Of a stretch of 5,004 nt of DNA, positions 1-5,004 are shown piece by piece (positions within the stretch are counted from its first letter, which is position 1; every line of letters starts with the position of its first letter). The stretch is taken from positions 1 through 5,004 of the forward strand of contig MVCS01000168.1 of NCBI GenBank assembly GCA_002049885.1, written 5' to 3'. The DNA comes from Planctomycetales bacterium 4484_123 (GTDB taxonomy: Bacteria; Planctomycetota; Phycisphaerae; SM23-33). The notes below the pieces were generated by a model, which saw only the letters and a program-made list of their open reading frames with translations, did not search any database and had not been told where the DNA came from. Both the position numbers and the translations under genes were made by a program.

Positions 1-1304
1 GGGTTCTTCTTGCGGTTCTGTTCGAACAGCCAGGCGACGTACTTTCGATTGCCCCACGTGGCGCCGGCGCTGCTGATGTGGTTGGCCCCGGGCAGCACGA
101 CATAGGTGCTCTTTCCTCCCTGGGCGATGATTTCGCGGTGCACGGCCTGACTGCCGGGCTGCATTCGTCGGTCGTTCTGACCGTGGACGATGAGCACGGG
201 TATGTGCTTGTAGCGACTCACGTCCTGCTTGAGCCTGCGCAGGGCCGGGCCGGTGGGCGCCAGGCCGAGTCGGCCGATGGGCCAGCCCGCGCAACAGATG
301 GCGCCGGCGAAGAGGTCGCGCCCGGCCTTGAGGAACTCCCAGCAGGCCCGCCCCCCGTAGGAGAAGCCCGAGTAGTAGATCCTGTCGGGGTCGATGCGGA
401 GGGCGTCCTTGGCGATGAGCTGGCGAATGAGGGCGAGCGTGGCCTGGACGAACCAGCCGTTCTCGTGGGCGGCCTCGATGTAGGCGTAATAATCGGCGAC
501 GGGCCTGCCCCGGGGGCCCTTCGGCCAGTACGGCGCCGGGGCAGCGTTGGCCGGTGGGATCTGCGGCACGATGCTGAAGCACTCGAACCGCGCGTCGTGA
601 TAATAATTGGCGAACAAGTACCTCGCGAGAATGACCATCTCCATGTTCCGGCGGTTGTCGGTGCCCACCCCACCCGAACCTGAGATCGACACCACCAGGG
701 GATAGCTCCTGCGCGGGTCGTAGTTCCGTGGTGCCATGATGCGGTAGGGCAGTTTCTGACCGGCGAATTCGAACACCCTCGCCACGTGGCCGTAGATGGT
801 CCCCTTGCCGCGCCAGCAACGATGCCGGACGGCGGTGATCCGCACGTCGCCCTTGCTCCGCAGCAGCAGCCAGGCGGTTCGTTCGCACCTTCGCCCCGAA
901 GAGATGATGACCTCCTGGCCGGAGCTCACCGGGCGGAACCGGCTGCGAAGGTACCTCTTGGCCAGGGCATAGTCGAGGTTGCTGCCGGCACTGTGCACCA
1001 GGCCCAGCTCAACGCTGCCGGTGCCGGTGAACTCCACGGTGAGACGGTGGTGGTTGAGTTCCTCGCCGACGGGGACGGTCAAGGCCGGGCTGACCCGGCA
1101 AGGTTTGCCGTCCACCTGGCGTTGCGGCCATGACAGTACGTCCTTGGCGTGGAATCGGCGGGTCAGCTCGTCCCATGCCCGCAGGTCGGCCGGGAGGGCC
1201 GTGGGGGCTCCGTCGGCCCCGCCGGCCCGAGCGGGCCCCGCCCCGGTCCCCGGGGAGAGGCAGGCCGCCGAGGCAATCATCAGTGCCCGTAGATATCTTC
1301 GCAC
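1..1304 (-). CDS. Secreted alpha/beta-hydrolase, esterase/peptidase type (3' end beyond window)
   Basis: Predicted exported serine hydrolase of the PHB-depolymerase-like/prolyl-oligopeptidase-like alpha/beta-hydrolase group; substrate unknown. About 434 residues are visible. Residues 1-28 form a signal peptide (MRRYLRALMI start, ARA-G cleavage). Residues about 55-165 are a beta-rich domain I do not recognise. The hydrolase fold begins at LPYRIMAPRNYDP (185-197). The nucleophile elbow is GFSYGG with Ser315, the acid is probably Asp378 in HGQND, and the base His409 in GANH. The oxyanion-hole region reads SISGSGG (206-212), where relatives usually have an HG pair. The GTG start is chosen because AGGAG (minus strand, 1312-1316) lies 7 bases upstream. 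An in-frame ATG at 1358 has no ribosome binding site and falls within the probable -10 box. After His409 only about 26 residues remain, so little of the C-terminus should be missing. The fold and triad are clear; the substrate class is inference. Confidence 0.9.
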   Translation of the reverse strand, partial: MRRYLRALMIASAACLSPGTGAGPARAGGADGAPTALPADLRAWDELTRRFHAKDVLSWPQRQVDGKPCRVSPALTVPVGEELNHHRLTVEFTGTGSVELGLVHSAGSNLDYALAKRYLRSRFRPVSSGQEVIISSGRRCERTAWLLLRSKGDVRITAVRHRCWRGKGTIYGHVARVFEFAGQKLPYRIMAPRNYDPRRSYPLVVSISGSGGVGTDNRRNMEMVILARYLFANYYHDARFECFSIVPQIPPANAAPAPYWPKGPRGRPVADYYAYIEAAHENGWFVQATLALIRQLIAKDALRIDPDRIYYSGFSYGGRACWEFLKAGRDLFAGAICCAGWPIGRLGLAPTGPALRRLKQDVSRYKHIPVLIVHGQNDRRMQPGSQAVHREIIAQGGKSTYVVLPGANHISSAGATWGNRKYVAWLFEQNRKKN

Positions 1305-1356
1305 GGTTGTTCTCCTGCTGTTGCTACCCCTCTTGGTGGCTGGCAGTTCATTGGCC

Positions 1357-1385
1357 ATGATAGTCGGCTGCGGCCTGTGCGGCAA
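1357..1385 (-). promoter_or_regulatory. Probable sigma70-type promoter of the hydrolase gene
   Basis: On the minus strand TTGCCG (1385-1380) is separated by 17 bases from TATCAT (1362-1357). These match the -35 consensus at 4 of 6 positions and the -10 consensus at 5 of 6. Transcription would begin near 1350, giving a leader of about 46 bases before the GTG at 1304, with AGGAG at 1316-1312. This arrangement supports the GTG start and excludes the upstream ATG at 1358. It is a consensus match only; planctomycete promoters are poorly defined. Confidence 0.45.
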
Positions 1386-1674
1386 TGCCGCGGGTGGCCT
1401 GGAGCGCAGCATCGGGGCGAGGTACCGCCCGAACAGGCCGGTGGTGTGGAAGATCCCGTTGCCCGACCGGGCGCCGGCGAAGGTCTTCTTCGGCCATCCC
1501 GCCCGGGCCGGCAAGGACAAACGCCGCTTGAGCGACCCGCAGGGGCTGGCCGCCGACGGCCGGGGGCATCTGGCGGTTTCCGACGGGTACATCTATGCCG
1601 CCGATGCCCTCAACCACGGCGTGGTGCGGATGAAGATGGCATACGCAGCCCAGGCCGAGTGCCGCTTGCCGTGA
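1357..1674 (+). pseudogene. Remnant of an NHL/beta-propeller repeat protein
   Basis: The frame reads 105 residues from an ATG to a TGA. Its second half resembles NHL-type propeller repeats: DPQGLAADGRGHL, then DGYIYAADALNHGVVR, ending KMAYAAQAECRLP. In NHL proteins such units occur several times to build a propeller; here at most one or one and a half are present, and the two halves look joined, as after an internal deletion. There is no ribosome binding site at the ATG. The codons just upstream (1312-1356) encode a leucine-rich, signal-like stretch, but only CTG, TTG or GTG could start it, and it overlaps the start region of the divergent hydrolase. The ATG also lies inside the probable -10 box of that gene. 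I infer a decayed C-terminal fragment. A small functional protein, or chance resemblance, remains possible. Confidence 0.45.
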
Positions 1675-1749
1675 GCGCTGGCCGGGCGGGCCCCGGGTCA
1701 GCGGGTCGCGGGCCGTCAGGTACCGGGGCGGAGATTTCTGGATTTGCTC

Positions 1750-1778
1750 TTCTCCTGGGGGCGGCCTGCCGCTATAAG
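1750..1778 (+). promoter_or_regulatory. Possible promoter upstream of the PEP-CTERM gene
   Basis: TATAAG (1773-1778) matches the sigma70 -10 box at 5 of 6 positions. The sequence 17 bases upstream, TTCTCC (1750-1755), is only a weak -35 match (3 of 6). A better-looking TTGCTC (1744-1749) is too far away, at 23 bases. Transcription from here would give a leader of nearly 300 bases before the ATG at 2082. Confidence 0.3.
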
Positions 1779-1841
1779 CTTGGACCCAGAGAGCCGGAAG
1801 GAGGGCTCCCGACGGCCCAGGCCGAATGCAAATCGCAGGTT

Positions 1842-2058
1842 GCCCGAGGACTCGGGCTTCGTCTCTGCGCCGCCTGCCAACGACGCACTGGGCGCTGCGT
1901 CTGACCGGGCAAGGACAAAAGGAGGTGTGAATGGAAGGGACCGACCCAGTGGAAGGACTCTAAGCGAGGATGGCATGCACGGAGGGTGCCGCGGATTTCG
2001 GACCGCGGCGTTCCGAGTGCGAGGGTCTCTGTGGACAGGTCCCCATGTTTGAGGGACC
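1842..2058 (+). other. Series of four perfect hairpins in the leader
   Basis: Four inverted repeats lie in order. GCCCGA/TCGGGC is at 1842-1857 with a 4-base loop. GACGCA/TGCGTC is at 1882-1901 with an 8-base loop. GCCGCGG/CCGCGGC is at 1988-2009 with an 8-base loop. GGTCCC/GGGACC is at 2038-2058 with a 9-base loop. None is followed by a run of T, so none is a standard intrinsic terminator. In GC-rich DNA short stems are common by chance, but four 6-7 bp stems in about 220 bases directly before a gene suggest a structured mRNA leader. Confidence 0.35.
1931..1963 (+). CDS. Ten-codon mini-ORF with an extended Shine-Dalgarno site
   Basis: The ORF encodes MEGTDPVEGL and ends in TAA. It is preceded by AAAGGAGGTG (1918-1927), complementary over about 10 bases to the conserved 3' end of bacterial 16S rRNA, with 5 bases between GGAGG and the ATG. 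This is the strongest ribosome binding site in the window, stronger than those of the full-length genes. The peptide has no recognisable function. It could be a leader peptide for the PEP-CTERM gene 118 bases downstream, or the start of a small protein interrupted by TAA, since the same frame continues at 1970. Confidence 0.3.
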   Translation: MEGTDPVEGL

Positions 2059-2071
2059 GAGATCAAAGTGA
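1970..2071 (+). CDS. Possible 33-residue small ORF, same frame as the mini-ORF
   Basis: This frame opens six bases after the TAA at 1961-1963 and runs from an ATG to a TGA at 2069-2071. That TGA overlaps the AGGAG of the PEP-CTERM gene (TGAGGAG). The product starts MACTEGAADFG and has three cysteines. It lacks its own properly spaced ribosome binding site, because the upstream AGG touches the ATG; translation would need reinitiation or stop-codon readthrough from the mini-ORF. No family is recognised and it may be noncoding. Confidence 0.15.
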   Translation: MACTEGAADFGPRRSECEGLCGQVPMFEGPRSK

Positions 2072-2081
2072 GGAGCCAGGG

Positions 2082-2768
2082 ATGAAACGACTAGCTTTGC
2101 TTGCCGTGGTGGTCGCGTTTGCCACGGCGTCGGCCGGTGCTGCCGACATCGCCCGCTTCGACACCTACGGAATCAGGGACAAGCTGCTGGCGGACGGGTA
2201 CCCGACCGTTTTCGGCAACTACGCCGAGGGCACGTTGGCCTGCTGCGTGGCCAGCGCCGAGGTGGACGTGGACGGCTGCGAGCTGCCGTCCAGCCCGGCC
2301 TGGAATCAGTGGAGCGCGGTGGGCTTCGACGACGGCGGGGCGTTCGTCTTCACCGTGGTGGCCGTGGGCCCCGGCGGCGGCTGCCCCGACGGCGGGTACT
2401 TCGCCCCGGCAGAGTTCTACGTCGGAGGCATCAAGCGCTCCAGCTCCGGCCCCACCACGGGCAGCATCACGGCCGACTGGGTCGAGATGGACGGCGTGAC
2501 CACCGGCTCGAAGACCATCGACACGTTCGACATCACCAGCAGCTACCAGAACCACCTGTACGATATCTCGGACATCCCCGCCGTGTCCAAGCTGACCATC
2601 ACCTTCTCGGCCAGCGGGGCCAGCAGCGCCTCGGGCACGCTGCGGATGGGGAACTACTACGACGGCAGCTATCACGACTTCGGCATCACGGGCCAGTGCG
2701 TCCCCGAGCCGGGCACGATGGGCCTGTTGGTCGTGGCCGCCGGCCTGCTGCTGCGCCGTCGGCGGTGA
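2082..2768 (+). CDS. Secreted PEP-CTERM sorting-domain protein, function unknown
   Basis: This 228-residue protein is predicted to be exported and processed by an exosortase, the membrane enzyme that recognises PEP-CTERM tails. Residues 1-20 are a signal peptide (MKRLALLAVVVAF, cleavage near AGA-AD). The tail is textbook: VPEPGT at 207-212, a hydrophobic segment to about 224, then RRRR at 225-228. The body is rich in Gly, Ser, Thr and Asp, with alternating hydrophobic stretches (FVFTVVAVG, KLTITFSASG) that suggest a beta-sandwich. It has five cysteines (54, 55, 66, 101, 206). I do not recognise the body as a named family. The ATG at 2082 is chosen because AGGAG (2071-2075) lies 6 bases upstream and the signal peptide starts there; the same frame is open back to 1986 without a better start. 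It follows an unusually long, structured leader and stands alone on the plus strand. Confidence 0.92.
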   Translation: MKRLALLAVVVAFATASAGAADIARFDTYGIRDKLLADGYPTVFGNYAEGTLACCVASAEVDVDGCELPSSPAWNQWSAVGFDDGGAFVFTVVAVGPGGGCPDGGYFAPAEFYVGGIKRSSSGPTTGSITADWVEMDGVTTGSKTIDTFDITSSYQNHLYDISDIPAVSKLTITFSASGASSASGTLRMGNYYDGSYHDFGITGQCVPEPGTMGLLVVAAGLLLRRRR

Positions 2769-2832
2769 GCCTTCTTGGGTCCGCGGGCCGCGGCACGGTC
2801 CCGACGGCCTGGCTGCGGGCCGGGAATTGGGC

Positions 2833-2838
2833 TAGAAT
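2833..2838 (+). promoter_or_regulatory. Probable -10 box before the pseudopilin-like gene
   Basis: TAGAAT matches the sigma70 -10 consensus at 5 of 6 positions and lies 63 bases before the ATG at 2902, in the 133-base gap after the PEP-CTERM gene. The expected -35 position (2810-2815) reads TGGCTG, a poor match. The call rests on the -10 box and its location. Confidence 0.35.
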
Positions 2839-2901
2839 GGCTGTCTGCGGTTCCGTAACTTCAAGAGTTGGTGCATCGGCCTTTGTCGGACGAGGAGCGA
2901 C

Positions 2902-3255
2902 ATGGGCACGGAGAGCCGTCGCGGCGAGGGCAGGGATGGGGCAGGCCGCAGCAGCGGGCGGGGACGGGCCGGGACCATGAGCCGCCGGACGGCGCCGGTG
3001 GTCGTGGCCTGGGCCGGTGGCGGCGGCCACGGCTTCACGCTGGTCGAGCTGCTGGTGGTAGTGGCCATCATTGCCCTGCTGGTGACCATCCTGATGCCCT
3101 CCCTGGGCCGGGCGCTGGCCCTGGCCCGCAGGAGCGTGTGTCTCTCGCACCTGCGCGGGGCGGGCAACGGCATGTTGCTGTACGCCGCCGACTTCGAGTC
3201 CTGGCTCCCCGGGCCGAACACCAGCGGCCACGAACTGACGGTCAACTATACCCGC
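2902..3255 (+). CDS. H-X9-DG pseudopilin-like protein, N-terminal part (frameshifted gene)
   Basis: This is the first part of one gene whose reading frame shifts near 3256. The 118 residues contain a type IV prepilin/type II pseudopilin leader: G44-FTLVELL with Glu49 at position +5, then a membrane helix (about 45-65), then a conserved-looking SVCLSHLRGAGNGMLLYAADF. Prepilin peptidase would cut after Gly44 and methylate Phe45. AGGAG at 2893-2897 supports the ATG at 2902, although the spacing is only 4 bases. The alternative ATG at 2977 would give a more usual 19-residue leader but has no clear ribosome binding site. The first 25 residues are Arg/Gly-rich and atypical. This frame continues open to 3735, but after about 3255 its product becomes low-complexity and loses family resemblance, while the +1 frame carries the rest of the protein. 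In frame 2 a TGA at 3236-3238 limits the shift to after 3238. Confidence 0.85.
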
Positions 3256-3264
3256 CAAGCGGGT
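3250..3264 (+). other. Small hairpin at the frameshift site
   Basis: ACCCGC (3250-3255) pairs perfectly with GCGGGT (3259-3264), leaving a CAA loop at 3256-3258. The base that appears to be extra (C3256) lies in the loop. Compact GC-rich hairpins are known places for sequencing or assembly miscalls and for replication slippage. Confidence 0.5.
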
Positions 3265-3886
3265 GGACCGCCTGGTGGCGATCCTCAATACCGCCCTGCG
3301 CTGTCCGGCGAACAAGGAAATGTACGCCCGCGAATACACTGGCGGCGGGGCGGGCAGCGTGGACGTGGAGGCCGGCAAGATCCGCTATTCCAGCTACTCG
3401 GCGGCCCTGGCGTTCCACGTGTACCGGGAGGGGCGCGTCAACGACCGCCGCGACATCCAGGACACGCCCGTCAAGGCGCGGGTGCAGGTTCCCCGGGAGT
3501 ATCGCCCCAGCCTCGAAGAGGTGGGCACTGCCGCGGACAAGGTCTTCGCCATGGACGGGGCACGCTACGTCAACAGTCCCACCACGGTCACCTTCAACGC
3601 CTTCATGCGCCAGATACGCGGCGGCAACTTCATGTTGTACGGGCCGGCCACCCCGCTCAGCGGCGACCCCTTCCGCCTCAACAACGACCGTACCCTCCGG
3701 CCCGAGAACGTGCGCTTCGCCTACCGCCACAATGAGAAGATCAACGTGGTGTTCTTCGACGGGCACTGCAAGACGCTGGGGCCGGTCGAATCGCTCAGGA
3801 CCAGTCTGTATTTCCCCGAGGGCTCGGTCGTCATCAACGCCAGTCTGACGCAGGACCCGGATGACGCCAACGGGCCGTTGGAATGA
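3257..3886 (+). CDS. H-X9-DG pseudopilin-like protein, C-terminal part (frameshifted gene)
   Basis: This is the rest of the pseudopilin-like protein, read one base later than its N-terminal part. Joining CGC at 3253-3255 to AAG at 3257 gives a 327-residue protein reading NYTR-KRVDRLVAIL. The C-terminal signature is present: His276, nine residues, then Asp286-Gly287 (HNEKINVVFFDGHCKTL). That is the H-X9-DG motif which, together with the FTLVELL leader, defines a large planctomycete family, usually present in many copies per genome and of unclear role. An RCPANKE segment follows shortly after the junction. A GTG at 3263 could start this part alone, but it has no ribosome binding site and the product would lack the export leader. 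The gene may be a real pseudogene, a sequence error, or (least likely) subject to programmed frameshifting. Confidence 0.85.
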   Translation, partial: KRVDRLVAILNTALRCPANKEMYAREYTGGGAGSVDVEAGKIRYSSYSAALAFHVYREGRVNDRRDIQDTPVKARVQVPREYRPSLEEVGTAADKVFAMDGARYVNSPTTVTFNAFMRQIRGGNFMLYGPATPLSGDPFRLNNDRTLRPENVRFAYRHNEKINVVFFDGHCKTLGPVESLRTSLYFPEGSVVINASLTQDPDDANGPLE

Positions 3887-3988
3887 CCTTTCGCCGGCCG
3901 GGCCGGGGACGGCTCGGGGCGGCTGGAACGGAGGCATGACGACGCGGGCGGCCGGGGCGGCGTGGGTCCCCGGCCGGCAGGAGGATAC

Positions 3989-5004
3989 ATGACGTCCGGC
4001 AGGATCGCGCAGATTGTCTTGGCGGCCTGGCTGATTCCCTCGGCCGGGGCCTGGGCCCAACTGCGAATCGTCAGTTGGAACACCGCCAGTTCCTCGGGTT
4101 CCTTGAACCCCGGCACCGACGTGGTGCTGGCCGCCATGGGCGCTGAGTCGGTCAACGGCATCGCCAGACCCGTGGACGTCTTCGTCCTCCAGGAACAGTC
4201 GGCCGGACACGGTTCCGAGGCGGCCCTGGTCTCGGTGCTGAACGGCATCTACGGGGCCGGAACCTACGCCCACGGCACCGGCAATCCCTGGAGCGGTGAC
4301 GGCCTGTACGTGGGAATCGTCTATAACACCAACACCGTGCAGTTGCTGGAGGAGCTGTTCTTCAAGGCCGGCGGCAACTCGCGCGACAGCGGGCGCTACC
4401 GGCTCCGGCCGGTGGGCTACGGCCCGGCAGCCGACATATACATCTACAACACTCACTATAAGGCGGGCACCGGCAGCACCGACAGGCGCAGGCGGGCGGA
4501 GGAGGCCCGCGTGGTCCGCTGGCACGCCAGCTACGGCGCCGACGCCCTGGGTGCCGAGGCCAACGTCATCTACGCCGGCGACTACAACATGCGCAGCAGC
4601 AGCGAAGATGCGCTCATGAGCTCCTACGACACCAGCCGGGACAACCCCTATAGCTACATCCTCACGGCCCAGGCGCCGTGGGGCTCCAGCGGCAACGGGC
4701 GGGGGGCGGACCCCGTGGGCCGGCCCGGATACTGGCATGACAACTCCGCCTACAAGGACATCCACACGCAGAACCCCAGCTACAACTTCGTCGGCGGCGG
4801 CATGGACGACCGCTTCGACATGCAACTGCTCTGCACCGACCTGCTCGACGGCGAGGGCGTCAGCTACATCGGGCCGGCCGTGGGCGACATCCCCGCGGCG
4901 ACCCACTCATACCGGCCCTTCGGCAACAACGGCACCCACCCGCTGAACGGCAAGATTTCCCAGGGCACCGGGGCGTCGCCGGCGGTGCTGGCGGCCCTGG
5001 AGAC
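3989..5004 (+). CDS. Secreted endonuclease/exonuclease/phosphatase-family protein (3' end beyond window)
   Basis: This is a predicted exported metal-dependent phosphoesterase of the EEP (DNase I-like) fold; the substrate may be nucleic acid or another phosphodiester. The visible 338 residues begin with a signal peptide (cleavage near AWA-Q, 23/24). Motifs follow in the expected order: SWN (Asn31), LQEQ with metal-binding Glu69, NTHYKAG with His156, an Arg-rich helix (167-170), GDYN with Asp198 and Asn200, and DDRFD (273-277). The final family motif, SDH, is not yet reached: the text stops at ASPAVLAALE, and in relatives as I remember them it follows almost at once. Such secreted planctomycete EEP proteins often end in a PEP-CTERM tail or dockerin, which cannot be seen here. 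AGGAGG (3979-3984) lies 4 bases before the ATG. The 102-base gap from the pseudopilin-like gene has no clear promoter or terminator, so co-transcription is likely but unproven. Confidence 0.9.
   Translation, partial: MTSGRIAQIVLAAWLIPSAGAWAQLRIVSWNTASSSGSLNPGTDVVLAAMGAESVNGIARPVDVFVLQEQSAGHGSEAALVSVLNGIYGAGTYAHGTGNPWSGDGLYVGIVYNTNTVQLLEELFFKAGGNSRDSGRYRLRPVGYGPAADIYIYNTHYKAGTGSTDRRRRAEEARVVRWHASYGADALGAEANVIYAGDYNMRSSSEDALMSSYDTSRDNPYSYILTAQAPWGSSGNGRGADPVGRPGYWHDNSAYKDIHTQNPSYNFVGGGMDDRFDMQLLCTDLLDGEGVSYIGPAVGDIPAATHSYRPFGNNGTHPLNGKISQGTGASPAVLAALE

Larger units (their letters stand above)
1675..2081 (+). other. Gene-poor stretch, likely long leader of the PEP-CTERM gene
   Basis: This 407-base stretch has open frames on both strands, but none has a recognisable domain or a plausible start and composition for a normal-sized gene. 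It holds a possible promoter (1750-1778), four hairpins between 1842 and 2058, a strong Shine-Dalgarno site at 1918-1927 followed by a 10-codon ORF, and the ribosome binding site of the next gene (AGGAG, 2071-2075). I recognise no known riboswitch class; c-di-GMP-I, glycine, cobalamin and fluoride consensus elements were looked for by eye and not seen. Confidence 0.5.

Noticed and set aside
78..683. Open frames on the plus strand and in another minus-strand frame across the hydrolase gene.
   Set aside because: They are shadows of the minus-strand hydrolase, which has a signal peptide, a complete triad and a ribosome binding site.
1821..1930. Possible c-di-GMP or other known riboswitch before the mini-ORF.
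   Set aside because: The conserved core sequences of the classes I could recall are absent; only generic hairpins are visible.
2781..2793. CCGCG/CGCGG hairpin after the PEP-CTERM gene, considered as a terminator.
   Set aside because: It has a 5-bp stem and no T run follows; in this GC-rich gap such a stem is likely by chance.
2686..3378. Minus-strand frame spanning the gap between the PEP-CTERM and pseudopilin-like genes.
   Set aside because: It overlaps both genes, has no plausible start signal and has a low-complexity, His/Pro/Arg-rich translation.
3263..3886. Reading the H-X9-DG half as an independent gene from the GTG at 3263.
   Set aside because: It has no ribosome binding site, and the family needs the N-terminal prepilin leader found in the adjacent frame immediately upstream.
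3936..3992. An 18-residue ORF whose stop overlaps the EEP start (ATGA).
   Set aside because: GGAGG is only one base from its ATG, which is too close to work, and the peptide has no recognisable feature.
3242..4906. A 554-codon open frame on the minus strand.
   Set aside because: It lies antisense to the pseudopilin-like and EEP genes, whose domains and motifs are clear. Its translation is Val/Ala/Gly/Arg-rich with no domain. Long antisense frames are expected in GC-rich coding DNA.
4988..5004. Apparent lack of the final SDH catalytic motif in the EEP protein.
   Set aside because: The sequence simply ends before the place where relatives carry it; this is a window-edge effect, not evidence of a dead enzyme.

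Overview
The window looks like chromosomal DNA from an uncultured or poorly characterised planctomycete, probably Phycisphaerae-like. The DNA is GC-rich. It carries a PEP-CTERM protein (VPEPGT, hydrophobic stretch, RRRR end) and a pseudopilin-like protein with both the GFTLVELL leader and the C-terminal H-X9-DG motif, a pairing typical of planctomycetes. Its genes are mostly preceded by AGGAG-type ribosome binding sites. The lineage is an inference; no marker gene is present.

Layout. (1) Positions 1-1304, minus strand: a secreted alpha/beta-hydrolase (esterase/peptidase type), cut by the left edge only near its C-terminus. It starts at a GTG with a good Shine-Dalgarno site and has a plausible promoter at 1357-1385. 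(2) Positions 1357-1674, plus strand: a short fragment resembling the end of an NHL/beta-propeller protein, probably a gene remnant. (3) Positions 1675-2081: a gene-poor stretch with a possible promoter, several perfect hairpins and a tiny ORF behind a near-perfect extended Shine-Dalgarno site; it probably acts as the leader of the next gene. (4) Positions 2082-2768: a secreted PEP-CTERM protein of unknown function. (5) Positions 2902-3886: an H-X9-DG pseudopilin-like protein whose reading frame is broken once, between 3239 and about 3262, exactly at a small hairpin. (6) Positions 3989-5004: a secreted endonuclease/exonuclease/phosphatase-family protein, cut by the right edge just before its expected final catalytic motif.

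Every intact gene here encodes an exported or surface protein: a hydrolase, an exosortase substrate, a pseudopilin-like protein and a nuclease/phosphatase-fold enzyme. The last two are on one strand 102 bases apart and may be co-transcribed. No pathway links all four from sequence alone. There is no RNA gene, CRISPR array, insertion sequence or integrase. I do not see a convincing new multi-gene system. The items most worth a second look are the leader of the PEP-CTERM gene, with its small interrupted ORF, and the frameshift in the pseudopilin-like gene.
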